A DNA stretch of 35,290 nt. Origin: Oscillospiraceae bacterium (GTDB taxonomy: Bacteria; Bacillota; Clostridia; Oscillospirales; CAG-272). Of this stretch, positions 24,421-33,250 are shown in pieces; the stretch's first letter is position 1, and each line of letters opens with the position of its first letter. The stretch is taken from NCBI GenBank assembly GCA_015064885.1, contig SVRJ01000024.1:1-35290 (forward strand), given 5' to 3'. Under the pieces are notes generated by a model, which saw only the letters and a program-made list of their open reading frames with translations, was not told the DNA's origin and did not search any database. The position numbers and the translations under genes were made by a program.

Positions 24421-25581
24421 ATGAAGGTAACAGACGTAAAGGTATTTGCGGTAGACTGCTTTCGGACTAACTGGATGTTCGTAAAGGTCTACACCGATGA
24501 AGGAATAGACGGTGTGGGCGAAGCCACACTCGAATACAAGGAAAAGGCACTCACGGGTGCTGTCGAGCACATAAAGGAGTATCTTGTAGGAAAGAACCCC
24601 CTCGACGTTGAAAAGCACTATCACGACATATACAGAGACGCTTACTGGAGAGGCGGTGCGGTTCTTATGTCCGCCCTCTCCGCGGTCGAATGCGCTCTTT
24701 GGGATATTCTCGGAAAGTATCTCGGAGTTCCCGTATACAGACTCCTCGGCGGAAAGGTAAACGAAAAGGTCAGAATATACGTCAACGGTTGGTTCTCAGG
24801 GGCAAAAACTCCCGAGCAATTTGCCGAGAAAGCAAAGATAGCCGTACAGCGCGGTGTTACCGCCATGAAGTGGGACCCGTTCGGAAAGTCGTATCTTGAA
24901 ATATCAAACAAGGACCTCGACACCGCGCTTCGCTGTGTTGCCGCGGTAAGAGAGGCGGTAGGAAAGGACGTCGACCTGCTTATTGAGGGACACGGACGCT
25001 TTAACGTTCCTACCGGAATAAAGATAGCGAAGGAGCTCGAGCAGTTTTCTCCCATGCTCTTTGAAGAACCTGTTCCGCCCGACAATCTCGAAGCGCTCAA
25101 GGCGGTAAGAGATAAGTCTCCCGTGGCTATATCAGCCGGTGAAAGACTTTACACGCTTCGTTCCTTCAAGGATCTCTTTGAGATGAGAGCGGCAGATTAT
25201 ATTCAGCCGGATATAAGTCATGCGGGCGGTATCATGGAGCTGAAGAAGATAGCCGCGGCGGCTGAGGCCTATTATATTCCGTTTGCTCCGCACAATCCGT
25301 CAGGCCCCGTCGCTAACGCGGCTACTCTGCAGATAGCGGCTTGCTGCCCGAATTTTTCGATACTCGAGATAATGTACAGCGACGTCACGTGGCGAAAGGA
25401 CGTTACAAGCGAGTCGCTCGTATATGCCGACGGATATATGCAGATACCCGACAAGCCGGGGCTCGGAATAGAGATAAACGAGGAGGAATGCTTGAAGCAT
25501 CCGTATTCCCCTCACACCCTGAGGCACTACACGGGAGCTCTGACAGACATCCGTCCCCCCGAGACCGAATTCTATTTTTGA
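24421..25581 (+). CDS. mandelate racemase/enolase-superfamily sugar-acid dehydratase (galactonate dehydratase-like)
   Basis: A 386-residue enolase-superfamily enzyme that should dehydrate an aldonate to a 2-keto-3-deoxy acid. The N-terminal capping domain (1-120) is followed by a barrel with metal ligands Glu189, Glu215 (FEEP) and Glu241 (AGER), and with His191 (EGHGR) and His291 (APHNPSGP) matching the base and acid of galactonate dehydratase. The first ligand is Glu rather than the common Asp, an unusual but plausible change. AAAAGGAGC precedes the start. The combination with a dehydrogenase and a lactonase-like protein supports a sugar-acid route; the substrate is not certain. Confidence 0.9.
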   Translation: MKVTDVKVFAVDCFRTNWMFVKVYTDEGIDGVGEATLEYKEKALTGAVEHIKEYLVGKNPLDVEKHYHDIYRDAYWRGGAVLMSALSAVECALWDILGKYLGVPVYRLLGGKVNEKVRIYVNGWFSGAKTPEQFAEKAKIAVQRGVTAMKWDPFGKSYLEISNKDLDTALRCVAAVREAVGKDVDLLIEGHGRFNVPTGIKIAKELEQFSPMLFEEPVPPDNLEALKAVRDKSPVAISAGERLYTLRSFKDLFEMRAADYIQPDISHAGGIMELKKIAAAAEAYYIPFAPHNPSGPVANAATLQIAACCPNFSILEIMYSDVTWRKDVTSESLVYADGYMQIPDKPGLGIEINEEECLKHPYSPHTLRHYTGALTDIRPPETEFYF

Positions 25582-25618
25582 TGCCGAGCGCATGAATACT
25601 GAAAGGACAAAACAAGAT

Positions 25619-26392
25619 ATGAAAACAGCACTTATTACCGGCGCATGCATAAATACCGGCGTCGCTATAGTAGAAAAATTCGCATCCGAGGGATACGACG
25701 TAGTATTCACCGGAAGATCTGCCGAGCGTGTCAAGGAGGCGGAAAAAAGATACCGTGAAAAATTCCCGAATGTAAAAATTATCGGATACGCAATAGACTC
25801 GCTTATCGACGAGAGGACGGTCGACGAGGATGCGGTGGACAGAATGTTCGACTTTCTGGACGCCGAAGCGATATCTCTCGACACGGTAGTTCTCAACGCG
25901 GCCGACCAAGGGCTCGGAATGGCGATATTCGAAAACCCTCTCACCGATTTTATGCGTGTTATCAATACGAACGTTACATGGAACTACTGTATAGTAGAGC
26001 ACGCGGCAAAAAGAATGAAGGAGAGCGGAGGCGGAAACTTTGTATTCATAAACTCGAACACCGCCTACAGAGCCATCCCCGACAGGATAGCATACGTGGC
26101 GTCAAAGGGAGCTCAGCTCGGACTGGTGAGGGCGCTCGCTCTCGATCTCGGCAAATACAACATCCGAGTCAACGCAGTGCTTCCCGGAATGATAAAGACC
26201 GACCGATGGGAGAAGAACCCCGAGTTTTACGCAACTGTTCCGTCCAGGTACACTCCTATAGGTGACGTCGCTGTGGGAGAGGATATTGCGGACGCGGCAT
26301 TCTACTTTGCCGCTCACGCAAGGAACACCACCGGCGCAGAGCTTACCGTTGACGGAGGAAACACGATACAGCTCTACCCGATAATCAAATAA
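25619..26392 (+). CDS. short-chain dehydrogenase/reductase
   Basis: A 257-residue SDR oxidoreductase. The cofactor loop TGACINTG (7-14), VLNAA (91-95), catalytic Ser146, Tyr159 and Lys163 (YVASK) and the late LPGMIKT stretch are all present, so it is a complete classical SDR. TGR after the second strand points to NADP(H) or NAD(H) without certainty. The ATG at 25619 follows GAAAGGAC at about 11 bases; the longer frame from 25592 lacks a site. It ends the operon, followed by a terminator. In context it would oxidise a free sugar to a lactone or reduce a keto-acid product. Confidence 0.9.
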   Translation: MKTALITGACINTGVAIVEKFASEGYDVVFTGRSAERVKEAEKRYREKFPNVKIIGYAIDSLIDERTVDEDAVDRMFDFLDAEAISLDTVVLNAADQGLGMAIFENPLTDFMRVINTNVTWNYCIVEHAAKRMKESGGGNFVFINSNTAYRAIPDRIAYVASKGAQLGLVRALALDLGKYNIRVNAVLPGMIKTDRWEKNPEFYATVPSRYTPIGDVAVGEDIADAAFYFAAHARNTTGAELTVDGGNTIQLYPIIK

Positions 26393-26406
26393 AGCGATAA
26401 AAAAGT

Positions 26407-26447
26407 GCTCCGCTTCATACCTTGACAGTGTGAAGCGGAGCGTTTTT
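26407..26447. terminator. bidirectional terminator after the SDR gene
   Basis: An 11-bp GC-rich stem (26407-26417 with 26431-26441) is followed by GTTTTT on the plus strand and ACTTTTTT on the minus strand. It separates two convergent units. Confidence 0.88.
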
Positions 26448-26453
26448 ATGCTT

Positions 26454-28637
26454 TTATTTCTTTTTCCAATCGTAAGGAAGCTTTGTAAAGTCAAGCTCTC
26501 CACCGGTAATATCGGGCGAGCCCTCACCGAGCCTTGCTATACCGTATTTGCGTGCCTCGGTATAAAGCGACTTATTGAAGTCCTCGTATATACTTGCGTA
26601 TTTTTCACTAACGTGATCGCGCACCGCGAAAATGAGATCATTCTTTTCGGAGGAGGAAACTGCCTTTGCCTCTTCATTTGTTCTGAAGAAATCCGACATA
26701 AGCGCTACGATGTTGTCGGTCAGAGCAGATTTACTGTAGGTGGAATACATCACGTAAGACTTCAGAAAGTCGATCTGGAGCTTTGCCTTCTTTATTCTCT
26801 CCGCCTGCTCGGGCGTCGCCTTGCCGAGAGCCTTCTCGAACAGCTCTTCGCCTTTAAGCGTAAGCGGATTTTCCTCTGTGCTTCTGAGATATCCGAAGAA
26901 TTTTGTCCAGTCTACGCTCTCATAGTTTTTTACCATATCGAGGGTAAGTCCCGATAGCATTTCGGGATCTCTTTTCGGCGTGGTCTTATGAGAAAATGCG
27001 CTTTTCGTAAACTCCTCGTAGATACCGAAATGATAGTCCTTGACCGTATTCTGTGCAAGGTCGATATATTCGCGCAAGTATCTCCATCCCTTACCGTAAA
27101 CGTTCTTCAGAAAATCGTCTATATATCCCCAGTACTCCTCCTCGCTCATATACGGGTTCCAGAGCAATTTTGAAAGTATGTAGCTGCGCAACTCGGGAAA
27201 ATCACAGGTCTCACTGAAATAATTTGCTTCCTCATAAACCCCGATAACGTTATGCTCGGCAAAGAACCTTACGTTCTGACGCATAGAGTTGAAGTTCGGG
27301 AAGAAGATAACAGACTGCTTATAATTAGTTACGTAGTCCCACACGTAGATGTTATTGCATATCTTACTCCAATCCGCAATATCCTCGGCAATGGTATTGT
27401 CGCTTCCGGATACTGCATAAACGTCCTTACAGCTTCCGAGAGGATGCGAGAAGCAACACTCGATAGTACAAAGACGGACGATAACGTTATCCGCAGGCGG
27501 CGTCTTACACACCTTTCTCGAATACCTGTATGCAAGCGTGTCAAACTTTACGTTCGGATAATCCTTTGCGAATTCTTCTGCCACCGCATTGACAAAGCGG
27601 ATAAGAGTACCCGAATATGAGCCCTCCTCCTCATGCACCTTTCTGCATTCGGGGCACATACACGGCATAACGTTTGTTCCGCTGTCGCTCTGCGAGATGG
27701 ATATGATATTTGCATCCGGGCGACTTTCAAGAAGAGCGCGCACCTTATTCTTTACCACCTTGAGAACGCCGGGATCAGAGAGGCAGAGCTGAGCACCCCA
27801 GCCGTTCTGCCGCGTTCCGTCCTCCTTCATTGCGAAGTATTCCGGGTGAGACGAGTAATAGTCCTTCTGCGAGACGAGAGAGTCAAGTGTATGGACGAAT
27901 CCACCGACGTATTCTACTCTTCCGCCCACCTCAGGGCTTGCGGGCGCATACACGCCGTTAGCTTTAAGCTTTGGCTGAAAATTATTTTTTCTCGACGTAA
28001 CAAAGTCTATCTCTCTGTATTCAAGCAAAGGGATCTGCTCATCACGCTCTATAGGCTGAACGACAAGAGTCTCACGCGAGGGGATCTTTTCATATTCGGA
28101 GGTATAGAACCCGCATCCGAGATACTCCTCCAAAAAGGTATATACACCGTAGAGTGCGCCCCTTACTCCGCTTCCTGCAATAAACAGCTTTTTATTCTTG
28201 GTCTCTATAACAAATCCCTCGTCTCCGAGCTTTTTCTTATCAAACTGACCGTCTTCGCTTCTGTTAGTATAGCCGACGGCTATTTCAAGCTCGGATACCG
28301 GCTCCTCGTCCGTGCATACGGGGAGTTCGACCTTTGTAATTTTCTTTATATAGCTCTGAAGCTCGCTTACTGCGGTAAGTACAGATGCTGTAGCTTCTTT
28401 CGGATATATTATTTTATAAGATGAAATATTATTTTGTACCATAACAAGCGTATCCTCATTTATAATTATTGGCGGTTCGGTCTCTTCTTCCTCTTCGGGC
28501 TCGGCTTTTGAAGTCATTGAAGTTGACTCGGTCGGAGGATAAGATCGGTCGGTAGTATCAACGGCAGTCCTTTCGCAGGAAAACACGCCGATCACAAGAA
28601 GAACAAGCAGAAAAAAGGCAAAAGATCGTTTTACCAT
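26454..28637 (-). CDS. DUF4838-type glycosidase-like lipoprotein
   Basis: A 727-residue lipoprotein: a lipobox ending VFSC puts the lipidated Cys at 21, followed by an acidic, Thr/Ser-rich linker. Residues 74-172 form a module (SYKIIYPK, IAVGYTNRSED, then a GVRGALYGVYTFLEEYLGC stretch) of the type found at the N-terminus of GH20 and alpha-glucuronidase-like enzymes. A DUF4838 domain with DANIISISQSDSG and a CMCPEC cysteine cluster fills most of the rest. DUF4838 proteins are linked to polysaccharide breakdown, but their reaction is not well known. The ATG follows AAAGGAG at 11 bases. No promoter is visible between it and the strong terminator 27 bases upstream. Confidence 0.85.
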   Translation of the reverse strand: MVKRSFAFFLLVLLVIGVFSCERTAVDTTDRSYPPTESTSMTSKAEPEEEEETEPPIIINEDTLVMVQNNISSYKIIYPKEATASVLTAVSELQSYIKKITKVELPVCTDEEPVSELEIAVGYTNRSEDGQFDKKKLGDEGFVIETKNKKLFIAGSGVRGALYGVYTFLEEYLGCGFYTSEYEKIPSRETLVVQPIERDEQIPLLEYREIDFVTSRKNNFQPKLKANGVYAPASPEVGGRVEYVGGFVHTLDSLVSQKDYYSSHPEYFAMKEDGTRQNGWGAQLCLSDPGVLKVVKNKVRALLESRPDANIISISQSDSGTNVMPCMCPECRKVHEEEGSYSGTLIRFVNAVAEEFAKDYPNVKFDTLAYRYSRKVCKTPPADNVIVRLCTIECCFSHPLGSCKDVYAVSGSDNTIAEDIADWSKICNNIYVWDYVTNYKQSVIFFPNFNSMRQNVRFFAEHNVIGVYEEANYFSETCDFPELRSYILSKLLWNPYMSEEEYWGYIDDFLKNVYGKGWRYLREYIDLAQNTVKDYHFGIYEEFTKSAFSHKTTPKRDPEMLSGLTLDMVKNYESVDWTKFFGYLRSTEENPLTLKGEELFEKALGKATPEQAERIKKAKLQIDFLKSYVMYSTYSKSALTDNIVALMSDFFRTNEEAKAVSSSEKNDLIFAVRDHVSEKYASIYEDFNKSLYTEARKYGIARLGEGSPDITGGELDFTKLPYDWKKK

Positions 28638-28664
28638 TACACAATGTACTCCTTTCGCAGAGAT

Positions 28665-28704
28665 AAAAAATCCCGCGGCAGAAACATCTGCCGCGGGATT
28701 TTTT
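28665..28704. terminator. very strong terminator-like hairpin
   Basis: A perfect 18-bp stem (28665-28682 with 28687-28704) has a 4-base loop and six A/T pairs at its base. It follows the end of surface protein gene 1 on the minus strand and works in both directions. It lies only 27 bases before the DUF4838 start. Confidence 0.93.
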
Positions 28705-28739
28705 CAGCGGGCAAGAAGACCGCCATTTGTATTTTTATT

Positions 28740-30812
28740 TTATCTTACGGAAACCTTCTTGCCGATAACTACCGCAGAACCAACCGTGAGAACCATGATA
28801 GCGAAGATAACTACTGTCATATCGCCTGTGGGAGTGCTGGGCTTGGGTGTGTCGGGAGTAGTGGAGGGGTTAGCGTAAGTACCGTCAGCATTCTTGATAA
28901 CGCTCTTGCCTTCGAATGCAGGGGTCTTATCTGTACCGAGAGTCTGCTTGAATACTTCCTTACCGATAGCGTCGTTGAGCTTGTATGCTACCTCACCGGA
29001 AGCGAGCTGAGCTGCGCTTACAACGATTACGGAGTTTTCTTTTCTCTTTGCAAATTCAACAATATTAGCTGCGTTGCTTTCGGTTGCGGTATACGTATAG
29101 TATGTTGTACCGTCGTTTTCAACGTAGTAGTTGCCTTCAACAGTATTTGCGGAAAGATCTGCAGAGGAGCCCATGAGAATAACTACCTTTGCAGTATCTG
29201 TAGCTGCTGCGGCAGAACCTACTGCGAGGTTGTTCTTGATTACGGAAGCATTCGAGTTGATATAAGCAACAAGCTGAGATACAGCGTTTCCGCCGGTTAC
29301 CTTACCTGCGTTTATGTTGTTTTCAACAGTTGCGGGAGCATTGTTACCGTTGAGGTATCCTGCAAGACCGCCTGCGTTATATGCGGGAGATGTGATATCG
29401 CCGTAGTTAGCACAGCCAATGATTATTGCATGGTGGTTGGAGTTAGCTACAATACCGCCTGCGCTCTTGTTACCCTGTGAAACAACGTCACCGTTGTTTA
29501 CGCAGTTCTTGAATGTAGTTACAACGTCAGTACCTGCGCGGTGGTTACCGAGAAATCCTCCTGCGTGTGCATCCTTAGCGCCTTCGATAAGTCCGATATT
29601 ACCGTTGTTTACGCATCCTTCATATGTAGAGATCTTCATGCAGTCGTATCCCATCATACCGCCTACCTGGTCCTTACCTGCCTTGATAGCACCGTTGTTT
29701 ACGCAGTTCTTTATTGTGATAGAGGTTTCGTTTTTACCTGCATCGTCATGACCTGCACGGCCGATGATACCCGAACCGTAAGCGTCTGTTCCGAGAGCTG
29801 TAATGGGACCGTCGTTTACACAATCTTCAATAACGATAGTACCTACCTTGGTGTTGGAGTAACCAACGATACCGCCCATCTGGTTCTTAGCAAAAACTTC
29901 GCCCTTGTTTACACAATTCTTGATAGTAAGTGTCTTACCTGCATCGCCGAGTGCGGGGTTAGCCACGATACCTGCAGCCGCGCCGCCTGCGCCGTTGATC
30001 TTACCCTCGTTTACACAACCTGTGATAGTGAGGTCGGACTTGTCGTGGTATGCGAGGATACCTGCTGCAGCTCCGCCTGTGGAGCTTACTTCGCCGTAGT
30101 TAGCACAATCTGTAACAGTGAGAGCACCGTCTGTGCCGCACATTCTGTTGATAACGCCGCCGATGTAACCACCGGTAGATGTGATCTTACCGTAGTTAGC
30201 ACAATTCTTTACAACGCCTGTACCCTTCTTTGCTGTCCATCCGTATATGCCGCCTGCATACTTAAGAACAGAGATATCGCCCTTATTTACGCAAGTGTCG
30301 ATAACGAGATCGTAGTCAGCTTCACTTGTAGCCGCGATAGCTGCGATCCTTGTGTTGGAGGAGGTCGTTGTTATGTCAACGTCGGAAAGAATGTTCTGGA
30401 AGGTGGACTTTCCGTTAGCAATGATAGCTACCGCCGCATAGAAGTCCTCAGAGCCGCCTGCAGTAACGCCTGCAGCTGTAAGGCTTACGCTACCTTCAAC
30501 AACAAAGTTCTTAACCGTTGCGTTGTTGACCTTTTCGAAGAGAGCAACAGACGTTGTTATCTTCTTGCCGTTTCCGTCGAACGTACCGGTAAATTCGGTA
30601 GTGAACGTAGCGGAAACTGTGATGTCCTTTGTGAGATAATACTTACCTGCGGGATCAGTGATCTTATCGAGAGAATCGATACCTGTTCCTTCGGGTGTGT
30701 AGCCGGAGGCTACCTTGCCTACTTCGTCAGCCTTGGGAGCTGCGTATGCGGAAACTGCCACGAGAGACAGAACCATTACGAGGCAAAGAATGATAGAAAG
30801 TGTTCTTTTCAT
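28740..30812 (-). CDS. GLUG-repeat surface protein, paralog 1
   Basis: A 690-residue exported protein. A signal peptide (MKRTLSIILCLVMVLSLVAV, probable cleavage after SAYA) leads to a beta-helix-like region with about ten repeats of the pattern NCVNNGxI followed by GGIxG (GLUG-like), each about 35 residues. The C-terminus has PTGD at 661, a hydrophobic span and a KKVSVR basic tail, like a sortase-type or membrane anchor. The ATG at 30812 follows GAAAGGAATTCATT. An in-frame ATG at 30845 is close to the predicted transcription start and lacks a site. It probably binds or covers the cell surface. The family function is unknown. Confidence 0.85.
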   Translation of the reverse strand: MKRTLSIILCLVMVLSLVAVSAYAAPKADEVGKVASGYTPEGTGIDSLDKITDPAGKYYLTKDITVSATFTTEFTGTFDGNGKKITTSVALFEKVNNATVKNFVVEGSVSLTAAGVTAGGSEDFYAAVAIIANGKSTFQNILSDVDITTTSSNTRIAAIAATSEADYDLVIDTCVNKGDISVLKYAGGIYGWTAKKGTGVVKNCANYGKITSTGGYIGGVINRMCGTDGALTVTDCANYGEVSSTGGAAAGILAYHDKSDLTITGCVNEGKINGAGGAAAGIVANPALGDAGKTLTIKNCVNKGEVFAKNQMGGIVGYSNTKVGTIVIEDCVNDGPITALGTDAYGSGIIGRAGHDDAGKNETSITIKNCVNNGAIKAGKDQVGGMMGYDCMKISTYEGCVNNGNIGLIEGAKDAHAGGFLGNHRAGTDVVTTFKNCVNNGDVVSQGNKSAGGIVANSNHHAIIIGCANYGDITSPAYNAGGLAGYLNGNNAPATVENNINAGKVTGGNAVSQLVAYINSNASVIKNNLAVGSAAAATDTAKVVILMGSSADLSANTVEGNYYVENDGTTYYTYTATESNAANIVEFAKRKENSVIVVSAAQLASGEVAYKLNDAIGKEVFKQTLGTDKTPAFEGKSVIKNADGTYANPSTTPDTPKPSTPTGDMTVVIFAIMVLTVGSAVVIGKKVSVR

Positions 30813-30962
30813 AATGAATTCCTTTCGTAAAATAGTTTCGGTCATAATAATAACCTGATAACAATATTATAACATATATATTTCCAAAAATCAATCATGG
30901 TTTTTGCTTTTTTAAAATTTCCGCAATTTGCACAAAATCACCGCCTCAACAGAAACAAAAAA
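30678..30962. repeat. duplicated 5' cassette, copy A
   Basis: 285 bp covering the first codons of surface protein 1, its ribosome site and its promoter. It matches copy B (32940-33224) with three differences that I count. Its left part continues into copy C. Confidence 0.9.
30866..30894 (-). promoter_or_regulatory. promoter of surface protein gene 1
   Basis: Minus-strand TTGATT (30889-30894), 17 bp, and TATAAT (30866-30871) preceded by TGT form an extended -10 promoter. The same sequence stands ahead of paralog 2. Confidence 0.85.
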
Positions 30963-30989
30963 TCCTGTTTTTTTGTTTATTTTGCCTAA

Positions 30990-31026
30990 ACAAAAAACAG
31001 CCCCTCACCGCAAAAGCGGCGAGGGG
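30990..31026 (-). terminator. terminator of surface protein gene 2
   Basis: An 11-bp stem (31001-31011 with 31016-31026; one A-C mismatch) with loop AAAA is followed on the minus strand by CTGTTTTTTG. The matching terminator after paralog 3 has this position paired, so structure is kept. Confidence 0.88.
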
Positions 31027-31046
31027 TTATTATGAGTTTTATAAAA

Positions 31047-33074
31047 TCATCTTACAGAGATCTTCTTGCCGATAACTACAGCGGAGCCTACCGTGAGAAC
31101 CATGATAGCGAAGATAACTACTGTCACATCGCCTGTGGGCTCGCTGGGAGTTACGGGAGCGGGGTTAGCGTAAGTACCGTCAGCATTCTTGAGAACGCTC
31201 TTGCCCTCGAAAGAAGGATTAGCGTCTGTGCCGAGAGTCTGCTTATAAACTTCCTTACCGATAGCTTCGTTGAGCTTGTATGCGAGAGCGCCGTTCTTGA
31301 GCTCTTCTGCGGTGAAGGTATCACCTGCAACGTTGATAGCTCCGTCCGTGCCCTTATAACCGTAAGCATTCTTACCGTCGCCTGCGAGGTAGAAGTTACC
31401 CTTGATTCCTTCAAGGTTCATAGTAGCGTTGTTGTTGTACCAGAGCTGGTAGTTAACGCCCGTATGTCCCTCGGGAACAACTATTTCACCTGCATTGTAG
31501 CATCCCTGGATATTGAAGAGGGTGCCGCAGTTGAAGTAAGGAACGATACCTGCTACGCAGCCTGCTGCCTGCTTAACGGTAAGCTTACCGACGTTGAAGC
31601 AGTTGTAGATGGAGGAAGAGCCGTTGCCACCGCCCCAGATGTAACCGAGGATACCGCCTGCACCAACGCTTCCGCCCTTGGAGCCTGCTACGATGTCGCC
31701 GTAGTTACCGCAGTTTTCGATAACGTGAACACCGCCCTTATGTCCTGCTCTGCCTGCGATACCGCCTGCAGAGTTGTTGTGTGACTCGGATGTTGCGAGG
31801 TCGCCGTAGTTGAAGCAATTCTTAGCTACTGTGTTATACCAGATCGTACCGTAGATACCGCCTACGTTACCGTTACTTGTAGCAACCGTAGAATCTATAT
31901 CACCGTAGTTTACGCAGTTTTCAGCTGTAGCGCCGTAGGGGCAATAGCCTATCATACCGCCGCCGTACTGCTGACCGGATTTAACGTTACCGTAGTTTTC
32001 GCAATTCTTAAGTGTAGCGATAACGAGAGTCGTGTTTGCCGTATCCGGCTGATCCTGTCCTATACGTGAGAAGAGACCGCCTGCATAGTTAACGAAGGAT
32101 TCAACGTCACCCTTATTTACAACGTTTGTACAAGTTGTGATCTGGCACATGTATCCGCCGATACCGCCGACCTGGTTTGTACCTGTAACCTTACCTGTAT
32201 TGCTTACGTTTTCAAACACAGCGGACGTCTCGAACTTGCCCTTTCCGATATAGCCGTATCCGATGATACCGCCTGCGGGGCACTGAGACTTTTTAGCGTC
32301 CTTACCGTTTGTGCCGAGGACGTCGCCTGTGTTATGAACGTTCTTGAACGTGAAGCTCACGCCGTTATCGGAGATACCTACGATACCGCCGAGAGAACCG
32401 TTGTTGCCGACTTTAACTGCGCCCTCGTCTGTGATCTTACCGCTGTTGAGGCAGTTTTCGAAATAGAGAGTAGCTTCTGCGCCTACCGCATAACCAACGA
32501 ATCCGCCTACTGCATATCCGTTGACAGCCGCTGTATTAGCACAGTCCTTGAAAGTAAGAGCGCCTGTAGCATGGCCTATAAATCCGCCTGTTCCGATACG
32601 GGAGGAGATATCGCCCTTTTCCATGTTCTTGTCGTCGAGCACCCAACCCTTAACGGTTGCTGTGTTCTTAACGTTTTCGAACGTAGCGCCCGAAACAGAG
32701 GTTCTTCCCACTGTACCGGTGTGAGTTGTCTTTGCTTCACCCGTAGTATCTACAGCGCCCGCGATAACAGCGTTCTTAAGAGTACCGCTGAAATCTGTAA
32801 ATACGGGAGCAGATACCGTGATGGTCTTGCCGTTGCCGTCGATAGTACCTGTAAAGGCAACCTCAACAGTAGCGGAAACCGTGATGTCCTTTGTGAGATA
32901 ATACTTACCTGCGGGATCGGTAGCTTCAGCAAGAGAAGCGATACCTGTTCCTTCGGGTGTGTAGCCGGAGGCTACCTTGCCTATTTCGTCAGCCTTGGGA
33001 GCTGCGTATGCGGAAACTGCCACGAGGGACAGAACCATTACGAGGCAAAGAATGATAGAAAGTGTTCTTTTCAT
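31047..33074 (-). CDS. GLUG-repeat surface protein, paralog 2
   Basis: A 675-residue protein with the same signal peptide and first residues (AAPKADEIGKVASGYTPEG) as paralog 1, then about eleven GLUG-like repeats whose sequence differs strongly from paralog 1 (NCFNYGDL, NCGNYGDI, NCLNSGKI and others, with GGI and GG turns). The C-terminus is again PTGD (646) plus hydrophobic span and KKISVR. The start at 33074 uses the same ribosome site as paralog 1. It has its own promoter and terminator, so each paralog is a separate unit. Conserved ends with a variable middle suggest a surface-exposed, diversifying protein. Confidence 0.85.
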   Translation of the reverse strand: MKRTLSIILCLVMVLSLVAVSAYAAPKADEIGKVASGYTPEGTGIASLAEATDPAGKYYLTKDITVSATVEVAFTGTIDGNGKTITVSAPVFTDFSGTLKNAVIAGAVDTTGEAKTTHTGTVGRTSVSGATFENVKNTATVKGWVLDDKNMEKGDISSRIGTGGFIGHATGALTFKDCANTAAVNGYAVGGFVGYAVGAEATLYFENCLNSGKITDEGAVKVGNNGSLGGIVGISDNGVSFTFKNVHNTGDVLGTNGKDAKKSQCPAGGIIGYGYIGKGKFETSAVFENVSNTGKVTGTNQVGGIGGYMCQITTCTNVVNKGDVESFVNYAGGLFSRIGQDQPDTANTTLVIATLKNCENYGNVKSGQQYGGGMIGYCPYGATAENCVNYGDIDSTVATSNGNVGGIYGTIWYNTVAKNCFNYGDLATSESHNNSAGGIAGRAGHKGGVHVIENCGNYGDIVAGSKGGSVGAGGILGYIWGGGNGSSSIYNCFNVGKLTVKQAAGCVAGIVPYFNCGTLFNIQGCYNAGEIVVPEGHTGVNYQLWYNNNATMNLEGIKGNFYLAGDGKNAYGYKGTDGAINVAGDTFTAEELKNGALAYKLNEAIGKEVYKQTLGTDANPSFEGKSVLKNADGTYANPAPVTPSEPTGDVTVVIFAIMVLTVGSAVVIGKKISVR

Positions 33075-33224
33075 AATGAATTCCTTTCGTAAAATAGTTT
33101 CGGTCATAATAATAACCTGATAACAATATTATAACATATATATTTCCAAAAATCAATCACGGTTTTTGCTTTTTTAAAATTTCCGCAATTTGCACAAAAT
33201 CACCGCCTCAACAGAAACAAAAAA
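32940..33224. repeat. duplicated 5' cassette, copy B
   Basis: 285 bp of coding start, leader and promoter of surface protein 2, nearly identical to copy A at 30678-30962. Three base changes are visible. The copies lie 2262 bp apart. Confidence 0.9.
33128..33156 (-). promoter_or_regulatory. promoter of surface protein gene 2
   Basis: Same hexamers and 17-bp spacer as at 30866-30894: minus-strand TTGATT (33151-33156) and TATAAT (33128-33133) with an extended TGT. Confidence 0.85.
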
Positions 33225-33250
33225 GGCTCGTTTTTTGTTTATTTTGCCGA

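Noticed and set aside
29541-30830. Long rightward ORF (429 codons) antisense to surface protein 1, with similar ones at 28644-29480, 31032-31784 and 32334-33092
   Set aside because: No ribosome sites or recognisable domains. They are Cys/Val/Thr-rich mirror images of the repeat codons in the real genes, so they are a composition effect.
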